Assembly: GCA_942159475.1 (NCBI GenBank)
Contig: OW804096.1
Location: forward strand, 39,865,744-39,929,743
Source: Sthenelais limicola
Taxonomy: Eukaryota > Annelida > Polychaeta > Phyllodocida > Sigalionidae
Direction: 5' to 3'
DNA length: 64,000 bases
Shown here: positions 11,994 to 24,340 of the stretch, one piece after another
Layout: every line of letters begins with the position of its first letter
Numbering within the stretch: the first letter of the stretch is position 1
Position numbers and translations under genes: made by a program
Notes under the pieces: generated by a model
What the model was told of the DNA's origin: nothing
The model's database searches: none
What the model saw: only the letters and a program-made list of their open reading frames with translations

Positions 11994-12529
11994 CATGTAT
12001 TTAGGTAGAGCTAAAGAAGATATGTGGATCATAATGATTCCGGTTGTCAACAAACATCGTTAGAGAGTCATACTGATCCATGGTGCGACAAGGGACAGTT
12101 CATATACTATAACATACTACATCATGCTCTATTATATATGACACTGAAATTAGCCCCAAATCGCAAGCAAAATTATGTACTAAAACCAAAATGTTCGTGT
12201 TTAATATAAACTCTATAGGAAATTTCAGAAGATAAAAGATGAAATCGTTGACTTCCAGGCATATCTCATTTTTTTAAATAATTCAGCGAACTAGATTGTA
12301 CTTTTCCATCTGGGCATTTGTATAGCCTTTAACTTCTACCGACAAATGAATATAATAAGTAAGGTAGTGGTTCGGAGACAATGCCACCAAACCCAACACT
12401 GTCCAGTTCAAGCAAAGCATTTTAGAGAAAAAAATTCATAACACCAACAGGTGAACACACTGTTCAACAGAAAAACAGAAATCAGGTAGACTTAACAGTT
12501 GACAAGGCGTCAGAAGAAGCCTTGGAAAC
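11994..12529. other. Gene-free stretch
   Basis: AT-rich sequence between a family C element and the recombinase remnant. I see no supported feature in it. Confidence 0.5.
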
Positions 12530-13012
12530 TATATATATAATAAGTTTCTTGTCATGTGGTATGGGCAAGTGCATCAACACAGCGAGGGTCGCCCAATCAC
12601 CCATACATTGAATATCAGATAATGGGACGCCCATGGCGTGAAGTTGTTGCGCTCCACCTCGTCAAAGAGAATGAAGACCCACAAAATCTCCATTAATTCC
12701 TGCCTTCCCAGCCAAGAGCTTAAGGAAGGATAAGACACTGGAATAAAGCAGAGGAGACCAACCACACATTTGGGTCTGATGGTTGAGCTGGAGATGATCG
12801 CAGGTGGGATGAAAGTAGGGTATGGGCACACATCCTGAAGTTTGCACGTAGAGGAAAGACCGGAATATCTAAATGCCTGTCTTGATATTTCAGAGTCTTA
12901 GAACACCTGATCCGAAGGATGAAATGGTCAGATTTCTGAATGACATCTGACCTGTGAAGAACATGGCAGTTTTGAAAAGATTTCCAGACATGTTGGCCCG
13001 GGCATGTTGGCT
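12530..13012 (-). pseudogene. Decayed tyrosine-recombinase (transposon integrase) remnant
   Basis: Translated on the minus strand across at least two frame changes, this stretch follows the C-terminal plan of the integrases carried by Crypton-, DIRS- and Ngaro-type elements. Blocks in order are LHRSDVIQKSDHFILRIRCS (about 12,955-12,896), SKTLKYQDRHLDIPV, then FLKLLAGKAGINGDFVGLHSL, a TGA, RGGAQQLHAMGVP, and GDWATLAVLMHL (to about 12,560). The TGA sits where the family has Arg in HSxRRGGA, so it is probably a CGA-to-TGA change. The GDW motif survives, but the Tyr expected shortly after it is not present. The element is dead. Which of the three classes it belongs to cannot be told from this part alone. 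The match comes from recall of the family pattern, not a search. Confidence 0.7.
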
Positions 13013-13106
13013 ACACCGGCGGGGACTTGAATATGGCGGTTCTTCTTACCATGCATGGGCAGCCTAGGTAGAGAGTCACAGGATGAGAACTTCTGGTTTA
13101 GGTATA

Positions 13107-13284
13107 CAGTGGAACCTCGCATAAAGACCACCTCTCTATAGAGACCACCCCTCTATTAAGACCAGTTTCTCTCAGTCCCGACTTGCTTTCCTCTTATTAG
13201 ATTAGCCCCTCTAATGAGACGACCTCACTATTAGACCACAAATCGTTCAGTCCCAAGGGTGGTCTCAAAAGAGAGGTTCCACTG
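13107..13284. mobile_element. pogo/Tigger-like MITE
   Basis: The 12-bp termini CAGTGGAACCTC and GAGGTTCCACTG are exact inverted repeats, and TA lies on both sides (13,105-13,106 and 13,285-13,286). This is the Tc1/mariner-pogo pattern. The interior is short and made of repeated GACCAC/CCTCT motifs with no reading frame, so the element is nonautonomous. Confidence 0.85.
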
Positions 13285-14845
13285 TACATCCTTTATGTGT
13301 CAACATTATAGCATTTCAGAATAACGTAAAGCGTGTATACATGTAAAAAAAATTGGAACAAAATACAAAGTAAGTCGTTCAATAAAGAGGACTGAGAGTA
13401 CTGTTCACTATAGCTACACCTTTGATATTAAACACTAAACATTAAACATTAAATGATGAAGGGAGGTATAACCTGGGGATGGTACCATCATAAAATTACC
13501 TGAAAAAGCTTGTAAATGTTGGGATAACACTGCCTATATAGAAAGACATGCCAAGATGGTGGTAAAGTGCCCAATTGATCCCTTTCACCCCAAATTGCCA
13601 CTGTAGAATAGCAAAATTTCGAGGAAAAGCCACGAATTCATATTTTTTTTAAATATTCAAATATTCCACAATACAGCATAAGGATCCGATAGAAAGAATT
13701 AAGAAATAATTCATAAGATGGATTTACCTGGGAATTCAGATTTAAATCTATCTATATTGTCTATGCTTCGGGACTTTTTTGTAAATCTTAAATTCATCCC
13801 AGAAAGCAGCGCTATATATGAGACAGACCTATAGCGACTCTCCGTCCAACGCTAATGTCAAGGTCGTTCTAACACAGATACACAACACTGGCGTGAGTTC
13901 AACAGACCGTGACCTTGGTGCGGGGGGGGGGGGGGGGTAAGTGGGTGCAAGATCTGCGGGGGAGAGGGGGGGGGGGGCGGGGTCAACACCAAAGCCGCCC
14001 AACCAGGTGAGTGACAAGTAGGTAAATTTGGTTCACCTATAGGTCGCGGCAGTCAGTTATGGCACGTTTTTAAAAATTATTGTTTCCTTGAAAAACAGTG
14101 AAGTGGACTGAAGATTTGGAGAGAACAGTTAATTGTTAGACTTATATCAAGGTTAAGTTTGGGAGAAAGGGATCAGATATTATGTCCGTTTGTTTGAGTC
14201 ATTATATTGATGTGACCTAGACCTTGGTTGTATATAATCATTGAGTAAATTTCAGTGTACTCTGATTCAGTTTATTCTGATCAAAACTTTTTGTGTATCG
14301 TGTTTTACTAGAGTGCTTAGTTCAGCTATTTGATTTCCACGCAAATCAAATGCTGCGAGAGATACAAATGAAGGGGGGGGGCAATAAAAATATTCTTATT
14401 GGACTCGTTTGATATGAACACGAATCTGTTTTTCTTTTAACTTTTAGACACGTCATGGGGAATCAGAATAAAACAGGTTTATTTGTCAATAGTTTTCTTT
14501 GCTATGGTCATATGATAAATTAGTGAATGAAAATCAGAGCTTATAATTAGATATTATTGCACTTGATTCATCCAGAAAAATATCAAAGTACTACCAGTAC
14601 CACCTCGTTGCATTCCCTCTATATATTTCGAATAGAGACCCGGAAGGTGTCTGTAAAGCGAGGTGAGATAAAAGCTTTGAACCTTGTAGTGCTGAGTTAA
14701 AAAGACATGCTGGGACTGGGCAACGTTATTGTTTGGGGGAAAAGATCAAGTCATTGTGTCTGGTCTTGCCCCCCGAGGCGATCATGTTAAGTCCTGCATG
14801 TAGGACAATGGAAACAACGCGCCCAGAGCATTTCATGTCTGGAGT
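13285..14845. other. Gene-free stretch
   Basis: AT-rich sequence with no convincing exon. The only marked features are the G runs at 13,921-13,982 and a short G run near 14,371. Confidence 0.5.
13921..13982 (+). repeat. Poly-G tracts
   Basis: Two runs of more than ten G residues are separated by TAAGTGGGTGCAAGATCTGC and a short GA stretch. The G runs could form a quadruplex on the + strand. The 62-codon frame that reads through them on the minus strand is not credible as protein. Confidence 0.85.
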
Positions 14846-14985
14846 CTCAAGGAAATGTACAATTCGCTTTCACCAATCCTCTTAAATTACCCAAACTTAA
14901 GACAAAAATAAGGTTAGAAAATACAGTTCAACATTCCCAAAGAGGTATTTTGAATCAACGTAATAACAAATATAGTTATACATAG
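14846..14985 (+). mobile_element. MITE family B, 5' part
   Basis: AATGTACAATTCGCTTTCACC, CAATCCTCTTAAATTACCC, AAGACAAAAATAAGG and ATACAGTTCAACATT match the left half of family B. The right end is not present. Confidence 0.7.
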
Positions 14986-16311
14986 AGAGAATGGGACGAG
15001 CCGGCAATAATCCTATGCGCGTTGATATGAGGGAGCGATCTATAAATACAGGTGAGGGAATTAACTAACCTGCTGCCCTCTAGTGTTTAACAGTAGCAAT
15101 GGGAGGTTATAGTGGCGCCAACTAGTGAAAGACCTCAGAACTAAACTGTTCTTGGTTTTCTGCTCTGCTATTTCCGTCTTTGAAGTTCAACAACTGAAGT
15201 CAGCAGTTGAAAATGAGAGGAACTGCTGACTTCAGCTATTTTCTTAAATCGACTACATTATATATTCTAAAGATTTTCTTTTTAAACATGTTTATTGGTC
15301 AAATGATGTTACAATTGATATTAAGACAATACGCATAAAAAGTTCCTCGATGGTTTACCTGCGTGGCCCTAACCAAAATTGACATTAGTATATAAATACT
15401 AACTTGTCGACCTTTTTGTCACATTAATTTCATAATTTTCTGTATCTTTGGTGATGAATAAACAATTTTCAAATCAAATCTAATATCCCTTTTGAAACAT
15501 AAAGTTGTATAATATTTCAATGATATATAACCAACTTCTGTTCAGTTGTGTTAAACATACACGTGTATAGTCTTAGGCCTACTATCGAACTTATCCAATT
15601 TAATCTAATATACTTATCCAACGCACCAAGTCATACATGGACGGAAATAATAATATTTAATGGTTGTGGAAATGAATTCGATTAAGATGGACATAACATT
15701 ATTTTTGAAAATCGAATAATTCTCAGGAAGACAGTCTATTATCAGTGACGTGAACATTTATTATGAAGTTGAAAGTTGATAACATCGCGATTATCCAGAC
15801 CAGCGTGTACCGATTATGTGTTATTATTGTGTCCGAATTAAGAGTCATACACAATACCTACCTGCCATATATATACTCGTTTCGAGATATAGATTGATCA
15901 CAAATTTACACCTGGAAATTCCAATTCCATCATTGAAACGCTTTGTATCGCAAGATTAAAACATAATTTACCCCGGAAAGCTATCTGGCTAGGGAAATAC
16001 CCACTGTGTTTAATTATATATTCATGAAAGAGAAAACATCTAAAGATAAGTAAGTGGACTTTGGCAACTATTAATAAATAATGATGTCATTCAGTGCAAT
16101 AGAAGTTCAAACACTTGAATTTGCACAGCGAGTCTCTCCAAGCTTTACTGTCGGTACACTTGTATCGATATCCAACAGTCACTGGGGTATTTTCCCTTTC
16201 TTCGTTGATGAATAATTGTTTATTTTCATGGGGAGGATGATCTGAAAAGACCACCTCAAAGTTTTTTTATGAGATTCCAATTAGCGTGGAAAATAAAGGT
16301 GGAATCCTTTA
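14986..16311. other. Gene-free stretch
   Basis: Contains a small inverted pair (AACTGAAGTCAGCAGTT at about 15,191 and GAACTGCTGACTTCAG at about 15,220) that could form a short hairpin. Otherwise AT-rich with nothing I can support. Confidence 0.4.
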
Positions 16312-16506
16312 CACTCTAGGTCCAAACCATCGGATTGGATAAGAATGGTATATCAGCCTACTTCGCTACTGGCCTAGAACTCGGCGTTTTAATGGGAATA
16401 TAATGACATTTTGCGGTCTGAATGGAATTATTATTGCACTTTGCGGTTTGGTGCGAAAGGCTTTCCCTTCGTTTGAAGGGACTCTCTCAGCTTTAGGTCT
16501 AGACTG
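16312..16506 (+). mobile_element. MITE family A, near-full copy
   Basis: The left end is CACTCTAGGTCCAAA and the right end TTTAGGTCTAGACTG. The interior has AAGAATGGTATATCAG, two diverged 30-bp internal units (AATGGGAATATAATGACATT, then AATGGAATTATTATTGCACT), and the CTTTCCC..TTTGAAGGG block. Flanks are TTTA and TTGA, so a target duplication is only partly preserved. Confidence 0.82.
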
Positions 16507-16662
16507 TTGAGCGCAGGATTTGCCCCAATCCAATAAGCTGTCATACGTATGTTAGTATCCTATCGTAAGTAGTATATGGTAAAGGTCCATTCTCACAGGC
16601 GCGTCCCCTCTTCACAACTAACTTTTTTTTTATTTCTTTGATGGTCACGCAGCCGAGAAAGA

Positions 16663-16800
16663 ATGCCGTTTTATAAATACAGAGAAAGCATTTCTGTCTC
16701 AGGCAAAAAACTCTGGAACTAATTGCCAGCAGACCTGCGTAATATTGATGACAGAAATCTGTTTATTTCCCATTTAAAAGAGTTGGGTAGGGAACGATAG
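16663..16800 (+). pseudogene. Non-LTR retrotransposon reverse-transcriptase 3' remnant
   Basis: The frame from 16,681 reads RESISVSGKKLWN, a TAA, then LPADLRNIDDRNLFISHLKE, ending in TAG at 16,798. The pattern (S/F-S..G-K-LWN-LP--LRN-----F--HLK) is the conserved tail of many LINE-type reverse transcriptase ORFs. The stop falls inside the LWNxLP motif, so this is a dead fragment. A poly-T stretch precedes it, and no 5' part of the ORF is nearby. Confidence 0.65.
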
Positions 16801-18540
16801 GAAAATCAATTACTTACTAGAGGTATGTTATAACTCCAGCTTTTTCCCTGGAGAAGAACTGTATATTTTGTTGTTCTCCATTTATTTAATTTTCCCTGCG
16901 TGAAACTGCGAAAGTTTGGCAGTGGTGACATAGTTTTAATAGCTTATAGTATGCGTTGTGGGGTGTATAATATGATCGCCATAAATAAAATGATAACTAT
17001 TGGATAAAGTGACATATATACCAGTTTTATGTTGGCTCTTACTATGGATATCTGGGGGTTAGAAATCGTAAAAACTCTTGGAATGATAAAAGAACAGAGA
17101 ATAATTATATCCGCAATGCTGAGTCTATGGGAGTTTCACACGAGATGTCAACAACGCGTCATCAAACTGGTGCTGTTGCGCGCCTAAAAAAATCCACTGA
17201 CATGAACTATTGCCCCCTAATGTGGGAGTGATGTGTTCCAACATATCGCGTAATTTCCCTTGCCTTGACTCAACCAAACAAACAACCAAGATTAGAAGAT
17301 GAACATTAAATTGTATTGTTACATGATCAAATAATTTCAGTGTCATGAATGATTTTATGAATCCCACTATATCCACCTTATAGTATCAACCTGAGTCATC
17401 TATTGTGACGCATACCAGTATACTAGAATATACCAGAGACAGCAGTGTAGTCATAAAGGGGGTCGATATATCTCTATAGATGTAACATTATGAGGAACAG
17501 GGTAACAAAGCGGTGGGATTAATGAGTGGGGAACATTCTTTCTGTCTCTTTTCTCTGTCTCTCTCTCCCTTCTTCTCTATCTCTATTTCCTGGGTATGAT
17601 CATAAACTGCCTCCCTCTCAGCTCTCCCGCCCTTGATATAACCATATTAAATGTGTTGATAAGGGCGTAAAGCACCCAATCTCACTCACTCACATTCACA
17701 TGATTTGGCAGAACCTAAAACTGAATTAATTCACTCCTGAAGGAACTGAGAATCCCCCTGTTGTTTATTTTGGTGGTAGGGAGATAGGTAGATATGATAC
17801 ATATATACATCCGTCAGTCTAAATATGGATAGAATCGCAAAATAAATTCATGTAACCTTATTTACATGCATTTACATCTATACGTAGTTCAGGATCATAT
17901 ATCTTCCCTCTAATCTTTACATGCATAAAGGTGTGATGTTTCCTGGCATGTTAGCATAGATCTCAGTGGAAAAAAAAATACTAAGCAAAACTCTGTTGTT
18001 CCAATGGCATGATTGAGATAAATAAGTAAACACAATTCTATAGATGTGAAAATAAGTAAGAGTTAATTAATAATGAAATATTCTGGAGTGCAGAGTTACA
18101 GTACTCTAGTGTACACTATAATATAAGTAGTACCTTAGTAATCAAAGGGATAAAACATACGGAAATAATGTATAACAACTGTATAGATCTTGATAATATA
18201 CAAGAGTACAGTATTGCAGTACCCCATTGTATCATCACGTATGACAGTTTGCAATTAAAGTCCGTACAGTATTTAATATTGGCACTGTTTTCAACCATCC
18301 CTCTACTTCTAACATATTACTATGGGCCACTCCACAGCTCCGTCACTTCGACTTGAGGTAGGGGGGAGGGTGGGGGAGGGGGGATGGGGTGGGGGTGTTC
18401 ATGCCTGTGAGGCGTTGGTGCAATCTCATAAAATCCCGGATCTGTGTCTGGCTAGTCCCTGAATAGACACGCACACACACAGATAGGCAGATGTACTGAT
18501 ACACCAACTTCAATTATGTAGATTGGTCCTAGAGTAAACA
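16801..18540. other. Gene-free stretch
   Basis: Holds a short CT tract (17,538-17,600) and a G-rich patch (18,358-18,400). The frame at 17,125-17,376 (minus) has no recognisable motif. No gene supported. Confidence 0.5.
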
Positions 18541-18779
18541 ATTCAATTCAATTCAATGCATTTTTAGTCATACAAGAAAGGTGAACAAGAAGGAGATCCG
18601 CATCTGAAAGTGAATTCCAGGTCCGCCAGCGGGTTCCTCCTGACTAGTTGGTACTGAAAGAATAAATTTTGATTTTACATTATTGTGCCAAAAATAAATT
18701 TGACTTTTGAGGGTTATTTTTCCAGATGTCTAAACTAGGTGTGTTTTGTTAAAGGGAGAAGTAGTTTAGAGTAAACAAT
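18541..18779 (+). repeat. Dispersed repeat family D, copy 2
   Basis: It starts with an ATTCA microsatellite running into CAATGCATTTTTAGTCA and ACAAGAAAGGTG. It ends CAGATGTCTAAACTAGG, then AAAGGGAGAAGTAGTTTA. The outer blocks match copy 1 at 7,121-7,256 (inverted); the middle is about 100 bp longer here. Confidence 0.6.
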
Positions 18780-19384
18780 GATAGCTCGTTGGAGTAAAAT
18801 ACATCTAGCAAACTTGATACCTTATATCGGTGTGGACGTGGACTTTTCGTTGATCTTGTATTAATGTATTTCCTTGATATTTTTTTATGTTAATAAATAT
18901 TAGCAGGGGATCTATAATAATCTATATACATAACTCCCTGATAATATTCATAGGTTTTCTGATAATTTAGATATTATTGTTATTGGTGGATGGGGTCCTT
19001 GCTTTAGTTCTGATATATTGTTCACGTTGTTCACTGGTGTATTACATTGACTTTTAAAAGTATTGATAATCCTGGAAATGCTAACTATACATCTATCTAG
19101 ATATGAATAAAATAACATATTATTATATCAGTATTAAACTTTGACTTTTAGATTAATTCACATTTACAAGAATGGGGCTATTGAACTTGCTGAACGAGTG
19201 AGTGCTCTAAAATGTGAGGACATATTGTATACGTTAGGTTGGTGTATTCATTTAATGGCCAACAGTTTCAATTGCCAGGTTTAAAAAAGAACTTCCCACA
19301 CCAGTGTTTCCAGTAACAACTAATCTCTCCACGCCAATATAGTGAAAGTGTTCCACTATCTACTCAGAGTCCCCAGTTGTGTAT

Positions 19385-19574
19385 GAGTCAGATCGCCTAG
19401 ACCTGTACAATTTGTAGTCTCTACACATTTAGTAAATTCTGCTAAATTAGGCTTTGAATGGTTAAATACTAGGTATATTGGATCTGTTGAACTGTATATT
19501 GAGGATAGTTTATGTCTTAAATTTAGTGTTATTTGAGCTATTTGGTGGAAGTACATTCTCTGGCGACTTCCCCC
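19385..19574 (-). mobile_element. MITE family B, near-full copy
   Basis: The left end is GAGTCAGATCGCCTAGACC with TGTACAATT; the right end is ACATTCTCTGGCGACTTCC. AT flanks both sides. Interior blocks TTTAGTAAATTCTGCTAAAT and GTTGAACTGTATATTGAGG are the inverted counterparts of the + oriented copies. Confidence 0.72.
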
Positions 19575-19763
19575 ATATACCCTTATCAGGTGCTAGCTCT
19601 ATGACTTCCTTACATGACTCACTGCAATCGATAGTTTGGACCCTCATAACCAGGGGCCACCACTGTGTACTATGGTAAGGCCATACAAGGGGGCACACTT
19701 AATAGCATGGTTCGAGGAAAGCTACAAACTAAACCAGGATGAAACTAACTTAACACATTACTG

Positions 19764-19850
19764 TCCACCCAACGAGATTAAGGTGTTAATATAGTCTCGT
19801 GTTAATATAGTCTCGTTGGTCCACCCAACGAGACTAGCGTTGGTCCATCC
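19764..19850 (+). repeat. Short direct and inverted repeat cluster
   Basis: GTGTTAATATAGTCTCGT occurs twice in tandem, flanked by CCACCCAACGAGA on both sides; CCAACGAGAC and GTCTCGTTGG are mutually inverted. The origin is unclear. Confidence 0.6.
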
Positions 19851-19899
19851 ACCCCCCTACCATTTTCCTTTCACCTAAGAGATATTATTTCTCTGAGCT

Positions 19900-20092
19900 T
19901 TCACTCTGTTTTAAGGTACAAATGAGGTTCAAAATACAGTGCAACATAAACGATCAGATTCATTTTAATCAATGTAATATCAAATATGTTTGAATCCTCC
20001 TAGTATCTATCATATTTCAGTCTACGTTAGCAAAATTTACTAAATAATCATGTAGAACTGCTGATTGTACAATACTTGTTACGCCCAGACCC
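19900..20092 (+). mobile_element. MITE family B, diverged copy
   Basis: Contains GAGGTTCAAAATACAGTGCAAC, TTTTAATCAATGTAATA, TTAGCAAAATTTACTAAATA and CTGATTGTACAATACTTGTT, ending CCCAGACCC. The left terminus is eroded. Confidence 0.65.
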
Positions 20093-20608
20093 TTATAATT
20101 ATGGCAATTATACTAATTCATTTTGTTGAGTTGGCATCATCTTGGCTGAACTTTTGCTGTGCATAAGCTATATGCATACACATCAGGTAATAGTGTGGTC
20201 GATAGTTCTCCTATGTGTATTATCTCCTAAAAGTTATTAAAGTAGTTTCTTTCTGGTTTTATATTAGGTAGTTTTCTACCGCAGAGTTATGTAAGAGGAT
20301 TGGTGAAAGCTCAGAGAAATAAAATTTATATTAATAGTCTTTTGGTTGACACTAGGCTGAAAGCATGGTTTCATTTATAATTTTCACATTATCATCATTT
20401 AGTAAGTTGATATCATCTATGCTGATTGCTTCGTTGAAGGACATGCACAACACATGTTGCATAGAGACAGAGAATCTAATAGCTTCTAATGCAACATTAT
20501 GAAACATTTAATATGTACAATCCTTGGTGGTCCTGGAAGGAACATCTCGTTTTTGGTTTAGCATACATGTATATATATACATACATGTGCACTATTCTTA
20601 CTTACAAG

Positions 20609-20762
20609 AGGACATCAGAAGATGTACAATTCGCCTTCACCAATTCTCTCAAATAACCCAAATTTGGTATAGAAAATACAATTCAACAAAAACCGAACAT
20701 ATACATGTATTGAATTGAATAAACGCAATATACCAAATATACTCAGGTATCATTTTACAGTT
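20609..20762 (+). mobile_element. MITE family B, 5' part
   Basis: ATCAGAAGATGTACAATTCG, CCTTCACCAATTCTCTCAAA and TACAATTCAACAAAAACC match the left half of the family. The right terminus was not found. Confidence 0.65.
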
Positions 20763-20869
20763 ACTAAATGTGACGAGTTGTCAAATGTTCATTTCTAGGT
20801 TACCTGCTGGCTATATGCATCCACCAGTTCTTTATAGGTTCTACCAACAAGAGTGTTTCTTCCTATCAT

Positions 20870-21275
20870 TTATCCTACTACCCTTCCCCCTTCTTTGTCT
20901 GTCTCTCCCTCTCTCTCTGTGTCTCTCTTGTCCCCCTTCTTTCTCTTCTCTCGTGCCCTCCACCTTTTTCACACTTCCCCTTCGTGCTCCATTCCCTCTT
21001 CTTACATGTTCTTACCCCTATTTCTCCCCTTTCCCATTTTTTCCATTTCCTCCTTCCTTTGTCATACATTTCAACTTCCGCCCCTTCTTTTTCCGCTTCC
21101 ACTCCCTCTTCTCCTTCCTCCTGGCCTTTTCCCCTCCTCCTCTTCTATCCCGCTTCTTCTTCAACCTCAGCTTTCCTTTCTCTTCCCCCCCCACCACCTG
21201 GATGTCCCAAGACATCTCCCATCCCGCATCACCTTCAGCCCCCTCCCCTCCATCCCCCCACCCCACCCCACCCCA
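20870..21275 (+). repeat. 400-bp polypyrimidine tract
   Basis: Nearly pure C/T on the + strand for about 400 bases. It produces long overlapping frames rich in Ser, Pro, Leu and Phe on one strand and Arg, Lys, Glu and Gly on the other. These are composition artefacts and no single frame is favoured. Confidence 0.9.
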
Positions 21276-22239
21276 GATGCCTTGAGCAGCTCGCTATGTG
21301 ACCTACATACGGATGACATAGTTACTCACACACTCACATCTCTGGCTCGTCCCCAGTCACACGTATACACGCGGACTCCACTCATTCATGGCCATCCAAG
21401 TATATGTACACCACGCTCCTCCTATGTAATGCATAGTCTTGCTTCAAGCGTCATTCCTAAATTGATTTAGTTTTTCAAACTATAAAGTATAATACTGAAG
21501 TACTTTCGAACGTGAAAATATTCCACTCGCTCATGGTCATCAAGATTCCCTTTGCCTCATATATCTATTCACGTTAAACTTTCCACGCCTGGCTGATCAC
21601 TATAACTCACTTTTTAATTGTTCAAAAAGCGCCTATTTGTCTTAAAGAGCACACACTAAATTGATCATTAACTCAAATCACGTCGTGAAATTGATGGTAT
21701 GTTATTGTCTGAATATATATATTTAAGCTAAAAGTAAATTAATTGAAGTTAAATTGTTTCCTTAGTGATCTCGTTTTGTAGAGCTTAGAGTAGAAGTGTA
21801 TTTACTTTACGAGTAGCAGTAGTAAAAAAAGAATTAACTTTACAATTGAATACAAATACTAGGCATGTTTGAGTATATCTGTTCTTGCGTTGTTTCAAAA
21901 GTTTCTTTTTGGTTATGTTGAACTGTATTTCAAGCATACTTTTTTTTTACATAAATTTGAAGGTGAAACTGAAAGCTAGTTGTACATTTTCTTTTGGCTT
22001 GACCCATATACTATCACTATTCGTAGCACTAAAACCTGGAAGGGAAATAATTCAATTAAAATCCAATCTCTTTTCTTCTCCAAGTTCGGGATTTTCCAAA
22101 AGGAAGTTCACTAAATTCTATTAGGTAATGCAATCTGACTTCGTGAATTTAAATCATACAGGACAAAATGGAATATTTATGATGGAGGAAAGTCCCAAAG
22201 AAATTGAGTGAAGTGGAGGTGGTTGTACCCCTACACTAC
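21276..22239. other. Gene-free stretch
   Basis: AT-rich with no supported feature. Confidence 0.5.
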
Positions 22240-22500
22240 AATAGAGGATTTGCATGTCCGCCATTTAGAATACCGATTCGCATGGAATTATGGGAGTTGT
22301 ATGTCAGACTATAAGCTATGGAAAACATGTTATGTTTAGCCTGGAATATTTAACAGTAATCTCGTGGCAATATCCATGTGTTTTGTATGTTTTCATACAA
22401 CAAGACTTCATCTTTCTCACCTATTGTTTCTATAGATCATTGACACAAGCTATGAAATCGGTGAAAACGTTCTGGAAAATTTCCAAGTATTTGTATGTTA
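22240..22500 (+). mobile_element. MITE family C, 5' part
   Basis: AATAGAGGATTTGCATGTCC, GATTCGCATGGAATTATGGG, CTGGAATATTTAACAGTAAT and GACACAAGCTATGAAATCGG match the left three quarters of the copy at 57,457-57,808. The right end is replaced by a T-rich tract. Confidence 0.78.
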
Positions 22501-24340
22501 GATTTTTCTTTCTTTTCTTTTTTGTTCACTTTTCTCTTCTCTTTTTTGTATATATCTTATAACTATAACTCCTAGTCCTTAGTATTTCATATTATATTCA
22601 ATGATGATAAAATGAAGAAATGTTATGGTAGGGTCAAAAAGGTGTATGCATTAAATATGAGAAGGAAAGGTTTGTACCTACTTCACACTTTTGATGATGT
22701 ATATCAACATTTGAGAGGGACTGAAGGTTACTTTCATTATTCTAGACAGAGTTCAGAAATGGAACATTGGAAAGATTATTTGGCCTTTAGCAATAATATA
22801 GATATTACAGTCTGTAATACCATATTCTGGTCCTTAATATTCAGGGCAGCAGAAGAATGAACCAAGGAGGAGAAAATGTTATTTTGATCCAAAATAAGCT
22901 GACATAAACTTTAATTTAACGTTTTTAACGTTACATTAACGTTTTCTACAGTGTTACTCACTTGAGTGGTTCACATATTTCACTTCTCCTTTTCAGTAAA
23001 GGCAAAACTACACATTACTCTTTATTATCCAAATCAAAGAAAGGCAACCGAGTTTACAAGCTTCCTAAATTGTGTATCTTCTTTGTTGGTTGACACTTTC
23101 CAATATGACTCATCAGCACTCGTGAGTAAACTAGACTAGATAACCAAACAAGTACTAAGTTAACTAATTATAAAGTTATGCACCGATTTGATCAACTGTT
23201 AACATATTTAACTTTGTAATCAGTGTCAACTTAATTCATATACTTGGCGTTTCCACTGGAAACGATTTTCTCAGCTACAATCATTTGTGCCTGATGTCAA
23301 CTTATAGTTATTGCACTTTAGGCATGTTTAGACTGAAAATGCAAAATATTTACCTACAAAGTTTACATTTAACTTATACATTTATTAACTTAATTTTGTT
23401 TGAATAGCGTTTATTTCAAGGTAGAGGTGTCTGAATTTTTAATGTATTTGAGATCAATTGAGATGGAAATATAGTCCTAAACAATCCTCAGTGACAGAAT
23501 ATTTAATGTAAGACCCCACGGTATATATGATATACTAACCTAGCGTGTTGTTTTTCATATTCCTATACTCAAACTATTATCGTTGTGATATGAAGTAAAG
23601 ACCAATGATACATAGGTAGCATCAGAGTTATACATACTCTGGTAGCATACAGAGTACAGACAGGCAAAGCATAAGTAACTTATATTGGTACGTTATTGGC
23701 AGTAGCATAAATGCATGCATTATGTACACAACAGTACTGACAAACTAGTGAGTAATGGACGTACAAGTTGTCACTAATTTATTTCCGGTACCCCTACAAG
23801 TTTGAACTTTCTTTTCCATAATTTAAATAGCACCACATGTAAGCGCATGTGCATCTGAACAGGTTATCTTATTTGGAGAATAATAAAACAGTTTATATCA
23901 TCGACCAGAGACAAGTTCAAGAAAGAGAAATGATAAATTAATATTGGTCAGATCCATGACACATGATGTATGATATGTCGATCTATCATTTTAAAAGAAT
24001 AGACTAAGAGGTAGAAAATGTAGGCCTAGGCCTACTAAATTCAAAACATCCAATTACTAACATCAGAAAAAAAGTGAGGCTGAGTGCTTTTTACGGGGGT
24101 TGACATTATGGAAGAGGAGTAGGAGGAGGAGATAAATGTAGGCCCATAAACGTAATCAAACAACTTGTGTACAAGGACGAATTCTGAATCCCTGCTTTTG
24201 CAATTTCAAAAATCCGGAGAAATCCAGTTGTTGTTCTCTGTTTACATGTGTAGTCCCATAGCACTACACACTGGAGACACCAGTGAGTGACCCTTGTTTG
24301 TGGGACTGCTTGGGTCGGGGCGATGGGATGCACACATGGC
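22501..24340. other. Gene-free stretch
   Basis: An 82-codon frame at 22,612-22,860 (+) has no repeat-like look, but I do not recognise it and it has no obvious splice context. The rest is AT-rich without features. Confidence 0.4.

Noticed and set aside
13829..14017. Pro-rich frame on the minus strand
   Set aside because: It reads through long poly-C (poly-G on +), which is length-unstable and not coding.
20853..21470. Long open frames (up to 205 codons) rich in Ser, Pro, Leu and Phe, and similar frames at 29,738, 50,769, 53,664 and 55,615
   Set aside because: They lie in polypyrimidine tracts, are open in several frames on both strands, and consist of repetitive residues. This is composition, not selection.
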